From assembly GCA_032622095.1 (NCBI GenBank), contig CP136063.1:71591980-71655979 (forward strand): a DNA stretch of 64,000 nucleotides. Reading direction: 5' to 3'. Origin of the DNA: Siphonodentalium dalli (lineage: Eukaryota > Mollusca > Scaphopoda > Gadilida > Siphonodentaliidae). Each line of letters starts with the position of its first letter. Positions within the stretch are counted from its first letter, which is position 1. Under the pieces are notes generated by a model. The model saw only the letters and a list, made by a program, of their open reading frames with translations, was not told the origin of the DNA and made no database searches. Of the stretch, positions 33,661 to 43,803 are shown in pieces. A program made the translations under genes and the position numbers.

Positions 33661-34968
33661 TTGCAGGAAGATATGCCGGGGTGGGTGGGTGGTCCGAGGG
33701 GCAAAAAACACGTTTTTTACAACGTCATGAATTTTTTTACTAAAGACCTTTTGTGCCCATATTTGATATTTGTAACAGTTTAAAACATATTACAAGAATT
33801 TATAACTGAAAAACACAATATTTATGTTACTGGGACCTCGTATGGGACTCAGCGGAGATGACATTAAGCTATGGCATGTTGAATATGGGACGGTGGGGTG
33901 AAAAAATTCCTTCCCAACAGCCTTCGGAAGAAGCTTCGTGAAATCTAAAACTGAATTAAATTAACTTGTCCTGATGTAACTAAAGCCTAGACCATTGTGT
34001 GAATGGAAAAGAGCGAGCAACTGTCTCAAACATTAATGCGACTATCAATGGCTAGAAAATAACTGTCATCAGAGCATCAGCCAATCAGTGAATTATTTGT
34101 ATGTCTATCAACTCATATGATCTCTCACAAGACCTAAAGTATCCAAATCTGGTATAGTGGTGTCACTGCTTGTCATCTATATACATGTATTTAAACGAGT
34201 AGGATCTGGTCTGATTTTTCTCTCAGACCCTCTAGACCGAGTTTAGCCAAATTTGGTGCGGTGACTCGAGGTACCCTTGCAGATGTTATAATGGTGTTAG
34301 TTTTTCAAAATTTTGAATTAAAAAAATAAAAATAAAATTGTTTTTGTTAAATTGAGTAAGGAGTTCAATCTAAAAAAAAAAATTTAAAACAATATATATA
34401 AATCAATATGTTTCAATGATCAAAATTTGCTTCAAACGTACAAAGGGGCCGCCGCTGAATAAAGGCTCTGTCTAAGATCAAAATGTGTGCGAAATCCCAC
34501 AAAGGGGCCACAGGTCTCTCCGACGCAGAATATAGGAGCCAAAAGGGAGCCTGTTTCAGCTAATTTAGTATAATAGAAGTTGTTCCAGTAGATTAACAAA
34601 AGTGGTATGGAATATGTTAGATAATGGGCTGGTTGACAGACTAATCAGGAAATAGTTAGAAATTATGGAATTGTGTGTATCCTGCACAATGACCTAGGTT
34701 TACGGATGACCAGCAATTTATAAAACATTTTTGTTTTTCAATTAAAACGGCTTCTGAAACAGGCTAAACTGTAATTTGAACTAAATGAGATTATTTCCCA
34801 GTCATATGAGTGATATCAGTAGAGTTTTATGCGGTTTTAGACCAAATTTAGTGAAATTTGGGGGGTGGGTGTCAAAAATTTAGGAGTAAAAAATATGTTT
34901 TTTTGCAGGATTGGGGGTGGTGGGTCCCCGAGAATTCCAGATGCAAAAAAACGTCATATCTTCCTGCA
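33661..34968. mobile_element. Candidate TIR-bounded element (1.3 kb)
   Basis: TTGCAGGAAGATATG near 33662-33676 is the exact reverse complement of CATATCTTCCTGCAA near 34954-34968. G-rich subterminal DNA (GGGGTGGGTGGGTGG at the left, GGGGGTGGTGGGTCCCC at the right) follows in both ends, though not inverted. No transposase is seen. Inside are a diverged copy of the intron 5 AT-rich repeat (34285-34390) and a nested inverted repeat. Confidence 0.45.
34548..34765. repeat. Nested MITE-like element with 12-bp TIRs
   Basis: AGCCTGTTTCAG (34548-34559) and CTGAAACAGGCT (34754-34765) are exact inverted copies 218 bp apart. The interior has no coding potential that I can see. Confidence 0.5.
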
Positions 34969-35181
34969 ATTTTGTATTACCCCGCCCCCCCCCCCTGATC
35001 TCTCCGATTAATGTCTTTATATGATAAATAAATGGTGATTAAAAACTGGTTGAATGTGCTGATTACGAACTGGATTTGCTAGAATATTATAATATCTATA
35101 TATATGAATAATAAAAGGTCAGCCGACCACAGTGCCCCCCGATAACGTGGCAAGTCGATGCCGCTTTGTTAAAAAATGACG

Positions 35182-35490
35182 AAATGTTCTAAGTCGAAAG
35201 GGTTAATAATTCCGTCAAAAAATATATTGTCAGTCATCTATATACATGTTGCACATCTCCAATATGTGTGTAACAATACTCTTAAGTTTCAAATATCTAC
35301 GATCAAAACTGTAGGAGGAGTTGATTACACCATGAAGGTACCCTCATACAGAAAATTATAAAAAATGTTGAAATTTTCTAAGTCGAAAAGGGTTAATAAC
35401 TCTGTCAAAAATATATGTTGCACACCTTCAATATATGGGCAACAATGTTCTGAAGTTTCAAATCTCTGGGATGAAATCTGTCGACAATGG
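35182..35490 (+). repeat. Two-copy dispersed tandem repeat (~188 bp period)
   Basis: TCTAAGTCGAAAGGGTTAAT (35189 on) recurs at about 35378 as TCTAAGTCGAAAAGGGTTAA. Both are followed by CTCTGTCAAAAAT-like, CAATATNTG and AAGTTTCAAAT blocks. It resembles a repeat widespread in aquatic invertebrate genomes, from memory. ORF 35176-35361 lies within it. Confidence 0.75.
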
Positions 35491-35861
35491 TGACTAAAGT
35501 GTAGTTTGAAACGATAAATGTGGAGGGAGATGAGATAATTAATCCACAGTGGTATTATTTATTATTTTTTCGGCTATGGTGCTATCGGAATGGGACTTGG
35601 GTCATTTTAAACACAATCGGGAGGGCTTTCCGACAGTGTCAGGACCTTCCAACATCATAGCAAATTAGCAGGATCACTTAACCAGGACCATGTACGGTTT
35701 TGTACGCTATTCTGACAATAAGAAAACAAAGACAGTTTTCGAATTTAGCGCATTAGATTGGTCCCTCCCAATTGAAGCAGCCTCCCGATTCGTATAAATA
35801 ACACTGACTTTATTATCTCAGCACCGATAACTCTAGTTTACACTACATATGAATCTTTCAG

Positions 35862-35994
35862 CCCAGAGTACGTCGCTGGTGCCGTGGTGGATCTCATTCG
35901 GGATACAGAGGCGAATGGAGTCGTATTGGAAGTCTCTGAAAAATACGGTCAAGTCCGTAGAGATGACATATACAAAGATTTGGTGGTCGAGTGA
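35862..35994 (+). CDS. 15-PGDH-like SDR, left copy, terminal exon 7
   Basis: After acceptor gaatctttcag the first base C completes the AGC (Ser) codon opened by AG at the end of exon 6. There follow 43 codons, PEYVAGAVVDLIRD through DIYKDLVVE, and the stop TGA at 35992-35994. The segment fits the SDR C-terminal region, where a helix of the type 'P-x-x-VA-x-A-V-x-x-L-I-x-D' precedes the last strand that completes the core fold. In 15-PGDH-like proteins this helix is followed by '(N)GxxxxV', matched here by ANGVVLEV. The chain ends about 20 residues after that strand. With right exons 1-6 the full protein is 257 residues. Intron 6 of this copy would be 28,553 bp (7309-35861). Confidence 0.85.
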
Positions 35995-36196
35995 GATGTA
36001 TGGCCAGTCTGGAGTTCTCGTTGTGACTTCGGATATATATGAAGTCACTATCTGATATGTTTCACCATCGTCATCATCAATTTTAGTAGATCATACCACG
36101 AAACTCCACCAGTACAAATACTGGGAACTTTTTGAAGTTTTGACAGGAACCCTTATAAAGTCGAAAAAAATAACGCGGGAAATATATGTATAGGTT

Positions 36197-36259
36197 ATAA
36201 CCCGCTTGGTTATCTGTACAATAAATATATATCAAGGTACATATACCCAAGCGGGTTAT
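36197..36259 (+). terminator. Hairpin with possible poly(A) signal in its loop
   Basis: ATAACCCGCTTGGTTAT (36197-36213) pairs with ATACCCAAGCGGGTTAT (36243-36259), with 16 of 17 positions complementary. AATAAA sits in the loop at 36220-36225, about 226 nt after the left-copy stop. It could be the polyadenylation signal, a MITE, or both. A second AATAAA near 36527 is the alternative. Confidence 0.4.
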
Positions 36260-37100
36260 GACATATTTGTAAACCGATTCACACCCAGAGGAAAGAGGAT
36301 TTGAGCCATATTCAATACGATGATTACCTACCAATTACCATTCAATCAAAGGTTAATTGAATGCTTTGTGGTGTATGATGTTGAATAATTAGTCAAATGC
36401 TCGTTGACAATCGGATCACTTTCGTCTACATTATATATCAGCATTGATAAACCATTTTGTTTCCGAATTTGAGAACGTTTTTATACTGATAACGTGTTTC
36501 TTGATAAAAAAAATTCTTCCTTGTGATAATAAACTGTTTAGGCTATTAAAGTTATGTTTCGCCTTGTTGTCATAATGGAATTATCGTTGAATGCTTTATT
36601 CTCTGATCAAAATGACAATGATATCGAGAAATGATGTTCAGAACACAGGAGACAATGTTTGGGTACCTGAGAAGTTACTTTAGAGTTATCCATCTTCATC
36701 CGCGATTTGGTTTTGAGACCGTCGGCTCGTCGACTTTTTACTGGGCCACAAATAAGTCTCGATGGTGAAAAATAATAGATTTTAAAAATCGATATCTAAT
36801 AACTCTGAGCTTTGATATGTGCGTTCCTCGAATCGAATCAGATATGTTTTACCCCCGAATCCAAATAAATAGTAAATGAGGGGCGCTTAATCGGATTATG
36901 CATCTTTAACACCTTATTTTGTTTTTGCAAAACCTCAGATGGACTTTTTCACTTGGTATTATATCTGAGTGAAACATATTGGTTTCTCGCTTAAACATTG
37001 TCTGTCATACTGTTGCACTGCATAAATTCAATGCAGAAATTATTTGAGCCACACACTGCAAACAGAGCGAACTCTTGTTGTTGGTAATAGATATCCCCGA

Positions 37101-37107
37101 TATATAA
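37101..37107 (+). promoter_or_regulatory. Candidate TATA box of right SDR copy
   Basis: TATATAA lies about 25 bp before TGCAGTC (initiator-like, near 37124-37130). That would give a 5' leader of about 100 nt to the ATG at 37226. This is position-based inference in AT-rich DNA and could be chance. Confidence 0.3.
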
Positions 37108-37225
37108 CACTACTGCATAGCTGTGCAGTCTGTGTTTAACCTAGAACTGGGTTGGTGATAAAATAGTTTACAAACGTGAATGCGTATGTGCATATTATAT
37201 TGCACATATCAGATAAAGAATAGAG

Positions 37226-37318
37226 ATGGACGTTCGTAATATGGTGGCGATAATAACAGGCTCAGCTCAGGGCCTCGGAAAAGCATTCGCGGAAGCATTT
37301 CTCAAACAAGGTGGAAAG
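37226..37318 (+). CDS. 15-PGDH-like SDR, right copy, exon 1 (cofactor-binding motif)
   Basis: The ATG at 37226 has purine at -3 and G at +4, a good start context. The 93-nt exon ends in phase 0 at donor GTATGT (37319). It encodes MDVRNMVAIITGSAQGLGKA, with the TGxxxGxG glycine-rich dinucleotide-binding loop (TGSAQGLG) right after the first strand. The helix that follows, AFAEAFLKQGGK, also matches 15-hydroxyprostaglandin dehydrogenase-like proteins closely. These soluble enzymes oxidise a hydroxyl group (in vertebrates the C15 hydroxyl of prostaglandins) with NAD+. The substrate in this animal is unknown. The 257-residue full length deduced across both copies is close to that of vertebrate 15-PGDH (about 266). 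Other SDR families with similar length are possible. Confidence 0.88.
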
Positions 37319-37335
37319 GTATGTATACCACTGGT

Positions 37336-37719
37336 GCTAATGGGTTCATTGTCGTAACGTTTTATACATAAATGCACACCAGTCTCAGTCGGCGCGAGAT
37401 TGAATGTTGCCGTAAATAATTGCCGTCTGCTTCAATTCAGACTATTTTTCTTCCGTAGTTCTGACAAAGGCATTCTTTTATCACAATAACGAAACTGCAA
37501 TAAAATTGATCATCGGTCGCATATTGATCTTAGTACCGGTATTAAACAGAGACCGAAAGAACTGCTTGGTTGTTTGATTGATGAACGGAAGAAAATGAAC
37601 TTACAAAAAATATCAAATCGTGCGCATTTATGTAGAAAACACTACGAACCTGTCATGTGACACTACGCCAGACTGGTGTGCATTTATGTATAAAACATTA
37701 CGACAACGACCCCATTAGC
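37336..37719. repeat. MITE with 48-bp terminal inverted repeats in intron 1
   Basis: Arm 37336-37383 begins GCTAATGGG and ends GCACACCAGT. Arm 37672-37719 is its reverse complement with only a few mismatches (ACTGGTGTGC ... ATTAGC). The element begins only about 17 bp after the exon 1 donor. A partial extra copy of the arm lies at about 37622-37668. Confidence 0.85.
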
Positions 37720-37728
37720 GATGGTATC

Positions 37729-37750
37729 ACCCCCCCCCCCCCCCCCCCTC
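37729..37750. repeat. Poly-C tract
   Basis: About 20 consecutive C residues. Similar C or G homopolymers lie near 34983, 38033, 38900, 39042 and 39269. They are often followed by CCCGAATACGAGTTAATT-like or ATCCCGCGTAC-like sequence, suggesting a dispersed family with a C-rich end. Exact run length is prone to sequencing error. Confidence 0.8.
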
Positions 37751-38239
37751 ACCCCTGAATCCCGAATACGAGTTAATTTTGGGGGGTGAATCCTGAATAC
37801 GAGTTAATTTTGAGGGGTGAATCCTGAATACATGTTAAGAAATAATATGCGATAAATGACATACAAATTGACTGTTTTAATATCAGACAGATACAAGCAG
37901 AAGTTACATAGACACATTATGATGCCGGTCGCGTTATGAGGCCGTTATGATACCATTAATGATACTTTATGATCAGGGATGTGGCTAGAGGGTTTCCGTT
38001 GGGGGTGTCTACCTTTGGAATTTCCAACTGCACCCCCCCCCCCTCTTGAGTCAGAATCAGACAGAACACAAGTTTTGCATAATTCCATTTGCACACACCC
38101 CTTCCACCTCGGTGTTTAGGCTTATTATATCCTATATCTTTATAAACCATGGTTCTATATTCCCGGTATGAGAACATTCAGATATTTTAACCTGAAACAT
38201 TGCATAAATCCTAACATCTAGTGGTCTAACTCCATACAA

Positions 38240-38890
38240 ATGCACACGGCTACGGGCAAGAGACCACGACACACCGAGCTGACCATCGTTGTTCGGCCGG
38301 TGTGAGAAAATTTTGAAATTTGAACAAGAAAATCACAAATCCTAGCATCCAGACTGGCCTCAACTAAAGCTTTCCTATAGTGTTGGAAATTTCAAACCTC
38401 ATACTCCGCCTCAGGTTGGAAAATTCTCCAACTGATGACCACAAGTTTGATCAAATGTAGTAAAATATTGTTAAAATTATTAGCATTTTTGTATTGGCCA
38501 CAGGGGAGAGACAATGACACACCGGGCCGACCATGGTTCGGCCCGGTGTGGGAAATTTTTTTAATCTGAACAAGAAAATCGCAAAATCCTAGCATCTAGA
38601 CTAGCGTCAAGCATTCTTAGAGTTGGAAATTTCAAACCTGACACACCACTTCGGTTGGAAAATTTACAACTGATGACAATTTCAATGCCAATGTTGACCA
38701 AATGTATGTTTTCTTAAATTAACTAGCATTTTTTGACTGGCCACGGGGGGAGGGATCAGGACACAAGATTTCCAAGTGTTGGAAATTTCCAACCTGTCAC
38801 CCTCCTGAGGTTGGAAATTTCCAACTGATGACCATTTCAGTCCAAAATTTTGACAAAAAATAGGAAAATATGCAAATATTGGTCCAAAAA
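38240..38890. repeat. Three-copy tandem repeat, ~245 bp period
   Basis: Units contain GACACACCGGGCCGACCATG-like, GAACAAGAAAATC, TCCTAGCATC, GTTGGAAATTTC and CCAACTGATGAC blocks. They start near 38250 and 38504, with a partial third from about 38745. Related TTCCAACTG blocks also occur near 37990 and in the intron 5 element at 4810-5080. Confidence 0.75.
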
Positions 38891-39624
38891 CAATTAATTC
38901 CCCCCCCCCCCCAATAAATTGTTTGAAAATCAAACTACAAGAACATTTCAACCTATTATAGGTGTGAAATTTCCAACTAATGTTTTGGCAGGTATGAAAT
39001 TTCCAACTGTTGAAAATTTTGACCAAAGTTGGGGGTGAGACCCCCCCCCCCCCCCCTGTCGCCACGTCTCTGTTTATGATGGCATGGTGGTCGAATATGC
39101 CCAAGAAGCTATTCTACCCACTCATTCATACATATAACTAGCACAAAATATTATTTTGCGCCATCAAAACCTGCGTCCAAGATGTTTTGCTTGAACCCGA
39201 ATACCAGTTAATTCGGGGGTATGAATCCCGCGTACGGCTTCAAAACACCCTGAATCCCGCGTACCGAAAGGGGGGGGGGGGGTGATACCCTCATTAGCTT
39301 CACTGGCCATACAGGGTCCGCTAACAGTAAAACGTGTACACAATCAGTTTTCCAATAGGTCATACTAATCTACGAGCTTAATCACACTTGTCCGTGACAC
39401 AACAATAGTCAAAGCACTAAATGTAACTAAATATATTTAATAATATAGGTACTAATTTATATTTTTGTCCGTGACATGTGCTTAATTTAGAAAGAAATCT
39501 TCATTGTTGATGCATGAGTTAACCGAAGTGGTCAGTCTAACATTCTATGTTCATTTAATCAACATATAATTTGAATCTGACCACTTCAATTAACTATGAT
39601 ATCCGAAAAAATGATTAGATTATA

Positions 39625-40035
39625 TATCCAGGAACCCCGAAATGTTTATTTCGTGCAATATGTCTGAAACTTTGATCAGGCAACCAGAGATAATTATGTC
39701 CTCGCTGTTGGTTACCCAGAATGTCAAAACCATTGATTTGCGGAGTATCCAGGATCTTCAACACGTTGGTTTGTGCATGTATACAAATGATATCTGAAAC
39801 ATCCATCACACGCGTTGATCAGGGTATACCCAGGATATGTCAACTTAGGGTACCTATATGATCTCATAAACATTGATTTGGTGTACCAAGGATCTCCTAG
39901 ATGTTGATTATGGCATCCAGGATTTCTGAAACGTTGACCAGGATATCCAGGTATCCAGGACGTCTGAGACATTGATTACGGTACCCATGCTCACAGAAAC
40001 GTTGATTTTGGTAAGGTAACCAGTATGTCTGAAAA
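39625..40035. repeat. Degenerate minisatellite (ATCCAGGAT / CTGAAACGTTGAT)
   Basis: A period of roughly 35 bp with recurring TATCCAGG, TATGTCTGAAAC and GTTGATT blocks, strongly diverged between units. Short minus-strand ORFs here follow the repeat. Confidence 0.7.
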
Positions 40036-40062
40036 CGCCCATAACTCGAACAGTATGTGAAC

Positions 40063-40125
40063 CTTTAACTCAGCTGAGCTTCTGGTCATGTATCGTTTTG
40101 CAGGTTGTTATGATCAAATTCGGAT
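40063..40125 (+). pseudogene. Vestigial exon 4 acceptor and exon start in intron 1
   Basis: CAGCTGAGCTTCTGGTCATG and TATCGTTTTGCAG, followed by GTTGTTATGATCAAATTC, correspond to the acceptor and first ~18 nt of exon 4 (43683-43733), with a few mismatches. Homology fades after that, so the catalytic-Ser part is absent. It is a fragment of an old partial duplication, and its AG could act as a cryptic acceptor. Confidence 0.7.
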
Positions 40126-40239
40126 GTATAATATACCCAGAATCCCCGATTCGTTTATTGGGGTATATATTCAGTAAAAGGCAGCAATTTTAAACCTCGC
40201 CGGATAAACGAGAACTCGTGCATGGGTCGTCTGATTCAA

Positions 40240-41180
40240 TTAAATGACAAATACATATGTGTAACAACCAATAAAGGTGTATACTGACATATGCGTGTGT
40301 GGTATGCGTATAGCAACCAATAAATGTGTGTAACAACCAATAAATATGTACACTGACATGTGTTTGTGGTATGCGTATAGCAACCAACAAATGTGTGTAG
40401 CAATCAATAATAATAATTGTAGCAGCCAATAACTATTTGTAGCAACAAATAAATATTTTTATTAATCAGCTAATAAATATCCAGTCGTAATAAGCAGAAC
40501 GATGCCCGCGTCATAAGTAACACTAGTCGGTCAATAAGTCGAAAACACGGCCAATAAGTGAAAAAAGTCGGCCAATAATAAGTAGAAACGTGGTCAAAAT
40601 GTCAACGGTAACGTAAATGACGTTATACGTATTTAAGCTCGGCAAACTAAATATAAGAATATTGGGTCGACGGACAATATATTACAGCTGATGTTGAATG
40701 ATAACTTGACACTGGAATAATTACGTATTGTCGGTATTTTGTGGAGCAACTATACGTGGAGGAACTATCCATATCAATACCATTCCCAGTGGAAACAGAC
40801 AGTACTGTGAAATCGCTTCAAGTTCTTCAAAATTAAAGTTTACAAGAATACACATTACTGGAACAACTGAATATAGTAAAACACACAGCATCAATATGAT
40901 ACATTTATGTTGATATTTTCTTCCTGTGAAATAACGCAATTATTAATAAAATTGCTTATAAATTGCTTGCTTCCACGCTGACCGAGCTCGGCCTCATAAC
41001 TCGGCCAATATGGAAACAACCAATCAATAACATACAGTAGCATCCAATACATATCTGTAGTAAAATAGTTTAGCAAACAATACATATTTGTAATAAGCAA
41101 TAATTGTGTGTAGCAACCAATACATATTTGTAACAGCCAGTAAATATGTGTCACAACCAACACATATGTGTAGCAACGGA
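40240..41180. repeat. AACCAATAAATNTGTGTAGC tandem repeats, two blocks
   Basis: Units of about 20-25 bp built on GTAGCAACCAATAAATATGT occupy about 40240-40475 and 41010-41180. A related GGCCAATAAGT series lies at about 40530-40590. The intervening ~500 bp contains no recognisable gene. Confidence 0.75.
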
Positions 41181-41509
41181 ATGAATAAATTCGTGCGTGA
41201 ACACTTTGAACTGGAACTATGTACTAGTAAGGTTGGGATTGTTTAAACAAATTGGTTCTCGATCATCTATCTGGGCCACAAATTTAAGTCGAACATTTAC
41301 CTACTTTCAATCAAATGTTATGACCCTAGAGTTTGCAATTAAAATAAAAAATTCTAACCATGTAGAGTTCATTGGCTGTTATGAAACAGTCGAGATAGAA
41401 AGACTAACCAGAATGAGTGGGGCAAATTATAGTCTGGTTCCGGCCGGGGGTGGTGCAGTTGGGAAGACAATATATAGCCATCTAGTCTGATGTCCACACA
41501 TCTATCCAG

Positions 41510-41633
41510 GTTTGCTTGGTTGATATCAACGTAATTAAAGGGAAAGAAACCAGAGCCGAATTTATTGCCAACTATGGTGACGGAGCAGTCGAATTTATTG
41601 AATGTGACGTCACGAAGACAGATGAGCTTGGAG
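41510..41633 (+). CDS. 15-PGDH-like SDR, right copy, exon 2
   Basis: 124 nt between acceptor catctatccag and donor GTTAGT (41634), from phase 0 to phase 1. It encodes VCLVDINVIKGKETRAEF onward, then EFIECDVTKTDELG. The Asp at the end of the second strand (VCLVD) is the residue that favours NAD+ over NADP+ in classical SDRs. CDVT is the usual adenine-ring-binding D-V pair. The donor, GGAG|GTTAGT, resembles the intron 6 donor. Confidence 0.88.
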
Positions 41634-42142
41634 GTTAGTATAACATCATTTATCTAGACAACTTAGGTAAGTCTGTGTTGAATATGCGTATGGGTTTATT
41701 CAATTTAATAAAACTAAATCATAAAATTATAATATCGCGCCCTATAAATAATCATAAATAATGTGAACATTGCGTATAATATATAGATTATATATGTGAC
41801 AAACGTTCTTGTGGCAATTGGTTGGGGTGTTTGGCGTTTTGGAAATGATACTATTATTATGGCGGCCATTTTTCGGTTTGATATCGAATATTTATTAATT
41901 TGAAACTGACACATTGATCGAATTATTTTTGCGTGAAATGTTGTCATCATGTGCACGTATTCACCGTTGTTACGATGTATACGATAGAGTTCTTTCCCAC
42001 TACGTGACATTAAAAGCGCCACCTATATATAGTTACATCTATTTAAAACGATTTAGCATAATCATTGAAATTTATGAGTCCCGGTCCCGGTCATTTATGA
42101 CGTATGTTTATCCGTGCACCTGGTTTCAATTTCATATTTCAG

Positions 42143-42255
42143 AACTTATTCCGAAAACAATTGATCTTTTCGGCCGGGTGGATGTTGTGATTAACAATGC
42201 TGGCGTGGTCTTCGACGATTACTCTGACTTCGAGAGGTGCATAAACGTCAACTTG
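42143..42255 (+). CDS. 15-PGDH-like SDR, right copy, exon 3 (NNAG motif)
   Basis: 113 nt between acceptor ttcatatttcag and donor GTAGGT (42256). Phase 1 entry: AA completes a Glu codon with G from exon 2. Exits in phase 0. It encodes ELIPKTIDLFGRVDVVINNA followed by GVV, with the SDR structural motif NNAG. It ends in INVNL, where the Asn of the 'N-x-N' type tetrad position lies. Exon 2 and exon 3 together give the exact spacing expected between CDV and FGRxD. Confidence 0.88.
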
Positions 42256-42887
42256 GTAGGTGTCAAAGTGAAGTGGGACCTGGGAACACTCCGCTGGTGT
42301 TATAGAATGGGACTATAGTGAATAAAGTAGAACTTTATTTTTCAAAAATGCTATTTACGCAAATTAGCATGCTATGAATATATGCACCGACTCTCGTTGA
42401 TGGAATAATTGCGCTTTATTTATGAGCGATAAATTCGTCCCGAATTAGGCAGGGGAGGCGAATAAGTTCAGGACACCAGCGGCGTGGTGGATGGGTCATC
42501 CTCAGTTCAAAAATCAGTTTTTTCACGCAAGCTGAAATTCGTTTTCCTTATGCCTTTTTTTTCAAAATGTTTCATCAATTTTGACCCAGATATTTGACCC
42601 CGGACATTAAGAACATTTTAAAATGTGTAATCACTGTGTCATTTCTGTATGTTCAATATTTTAACTGCAGGTTCGCAGTCAGGGCCATTTTGGAAAAGAA
42701 TGGTGGGCATTTAAGGTGTCGAACAAGTTGATAAAAATGAAACGCATAAAACAAAAAAGCAAAAACTTCATTTAAAAAAAAACACTCCGTTGAGCAAAAT
42801 GGTCTGGATCCCGCGTACGAAAAGATGAGGGTGTGGCACCCTTAGTAATGAATCCCGGGGGTGTGACACCCTTATTAATAACAAAAT

Positions 42888-42990
42888 ACAGTAATGCTCT
42901 AAGTAATCGACTTCTTAACCACAGCAGAATTATGTATAACTTTTCAGGATTTAGTCGGAAATATGGCTTGTTGCCATTCATCGGAAAGCT
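42888..42990 (+). repeat. Solo arm of the foldback family
   Basis: ACAGTAATGCTCTAAGTAAT through ATATGGCTTGTTGCCATTCA matches one arm of 32686-32897. No second arm follows. The sequence continues into the ATAAAGAGCG module, so two element families may be parts of one larger transposon. Confidence 0.8.
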
Positions 42991-43025
42991 CTCGGGGCTT
43001 TTGTTTAGATCCGGATATGATAAAC

Positions 43026-43320
43026 ATAAAGAGCGTTATTTGTTACTGTTTTCCTGATATGGAAATAATAAAGAGCGTTTATATCATTTGTGTGTGAGTA
43101 ACCAATAGAATTGCGCTATGTTATGTAAACAGAAGCAAAATTGCTGTAACACGATCAGGCTCTTGTTTGCGTACACATTCGTACATCTTGACGACAATAT
43201 ACTATTTACTCGTTGATTATGTTTGGCATATGAACAAAACTATATATATTTTAATATTCCTACTGTTGATGACGATTTGAACAAATATGAATATTTCTGC
43301 AACGAACGCCGCCCATGACT
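43026..43320. repeat. Dispersed element with paired ATAAAGAGCG module
   Basis: Two ATAAAGAGCG motifs start at 43026 and 43068, 42 bp apart. The rest (43085-43320) matches the reverse complement of 14905-15150 in A1, including TTGACGACAATATACTATTT and GATTTGAACAAATATGAATA. It is an independent copy outside A1/A2. Confidence 0.8.
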
Positions 43321-43715
43321 TTAACGACCTACGGGAAATCTATATCCGGAAGTATTACTTGGAAAATCCTAACAGAAATAAAAATAAATTCCACAGAAGC
43401 TGACACTGCTAAATATAAGTATATTGAAAAGAGTGAGCATGTTCTTAAATTTAGCCTTTAAAATGTTACCATGACGCAAGTACTATATTCTATGAGTCAA
43501 ACCATTTAAGAAAATATATTCCTGAATGTACAATGTATTAGCATTATTTGCCTTTGTTAATAATACCATATAATATGATGGAAACATGTATTTTTTTATT
43601 GTTTGTTTAAATGTATATACGTTGTAGCATGTTGCAACTTCGATGTTGACTTTGTAAATAAACAATTCAATTCAATTTAACCCAGCTGAGCTTCTGGTCG
43701 TGTATCGTTTTGCAG

Positions 43716-43803
43716 GTTGCTGTGATTAGATTCACGATGTTATCTCTGGAACACATGAAGAAATTTGGTGGAGGTGTTATTGTGAACATATCATCAGTAG
43801 CAG
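43716..43803 (+). CDS. 15-PGDH-like SDR, right copy, exon 4 (catalytic Ser)
   Basis: 88 nt between acceptor tatcgttttgcag and donor GTACAC (43804, a weak match to the donor consensus). Phase 0 to phase 1. It encodes VAVIRFTMLSLEHMKKFGGG followed by VIVNISSVAG. The Ser in NISS is the catalytic-triad serine that positions the substrate hydroxyl. A truncated duplicate of this exon's start lies in intron 1 at 40063-40125. Confidence 0.87.

Larger units (their letters stand above)
32561..35861 (+). other. 3' end of left intron 6, mobile-element-rich
   Basis: This 3.3 kb separates the minisatellite from exon 7. It contains a foldback (32686-32897), a second inverted-repeat element (32980-33470), a TIR-bounded segment (33661-34968) with a nested smaller one (34548-34765), and a dispersed tandem repeat (35182-35490). 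No host exon is seen. None is required, because exon 6 and exon 7 phases match. Confidence 0.75.
35995..37225. other. Intergenic spacer between tandem SDR copies
   Basis: 1.23 kb from the left stop codon to the right start codon. It should contain the left 3' UTR and the right promoter and 5' UTR. It holds a hairpin with an AATAAA in its loop, another AATAAA near 36527 and a TATA-like element at 37101. No other gene is visible. Confidence 0.75.
37319..41509 (+). other. Intron 1 of right SDR copy
   Basis: 4.2 kb. It contains in order a MITE (37336-37719), poly-C tracts, a three-copy ~245-bp tandem repeat, a degenerate minisatellite (39625-40035), an exon 4-like fragment (40063-40125) and CCAATAA-type tandem repeats. 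The 97-codon ORF at 41197-41490 is not supported as a gene. Confidence 0.8.
42256..43715 (+). other. Intron 3 of right SDR copy
   Basis: 1.46 kb. It carries a sequence with ATCCCGCGTACG (about 42805), one arm of the foldback family (42888-42990), a paired ATAAAGAGCG module and a copy of the dispersed element found inside A1/A2 (43026-43320). No gene. Confidence 0.75.

Noticed and set aside
41197-41490. 97-codon ORF just upstream of exon 2
   Set aside because: It is intronic, starts next to a tandem repeat, has no family resemblance, and is out of context with the exon 2 acceptor at 41509.
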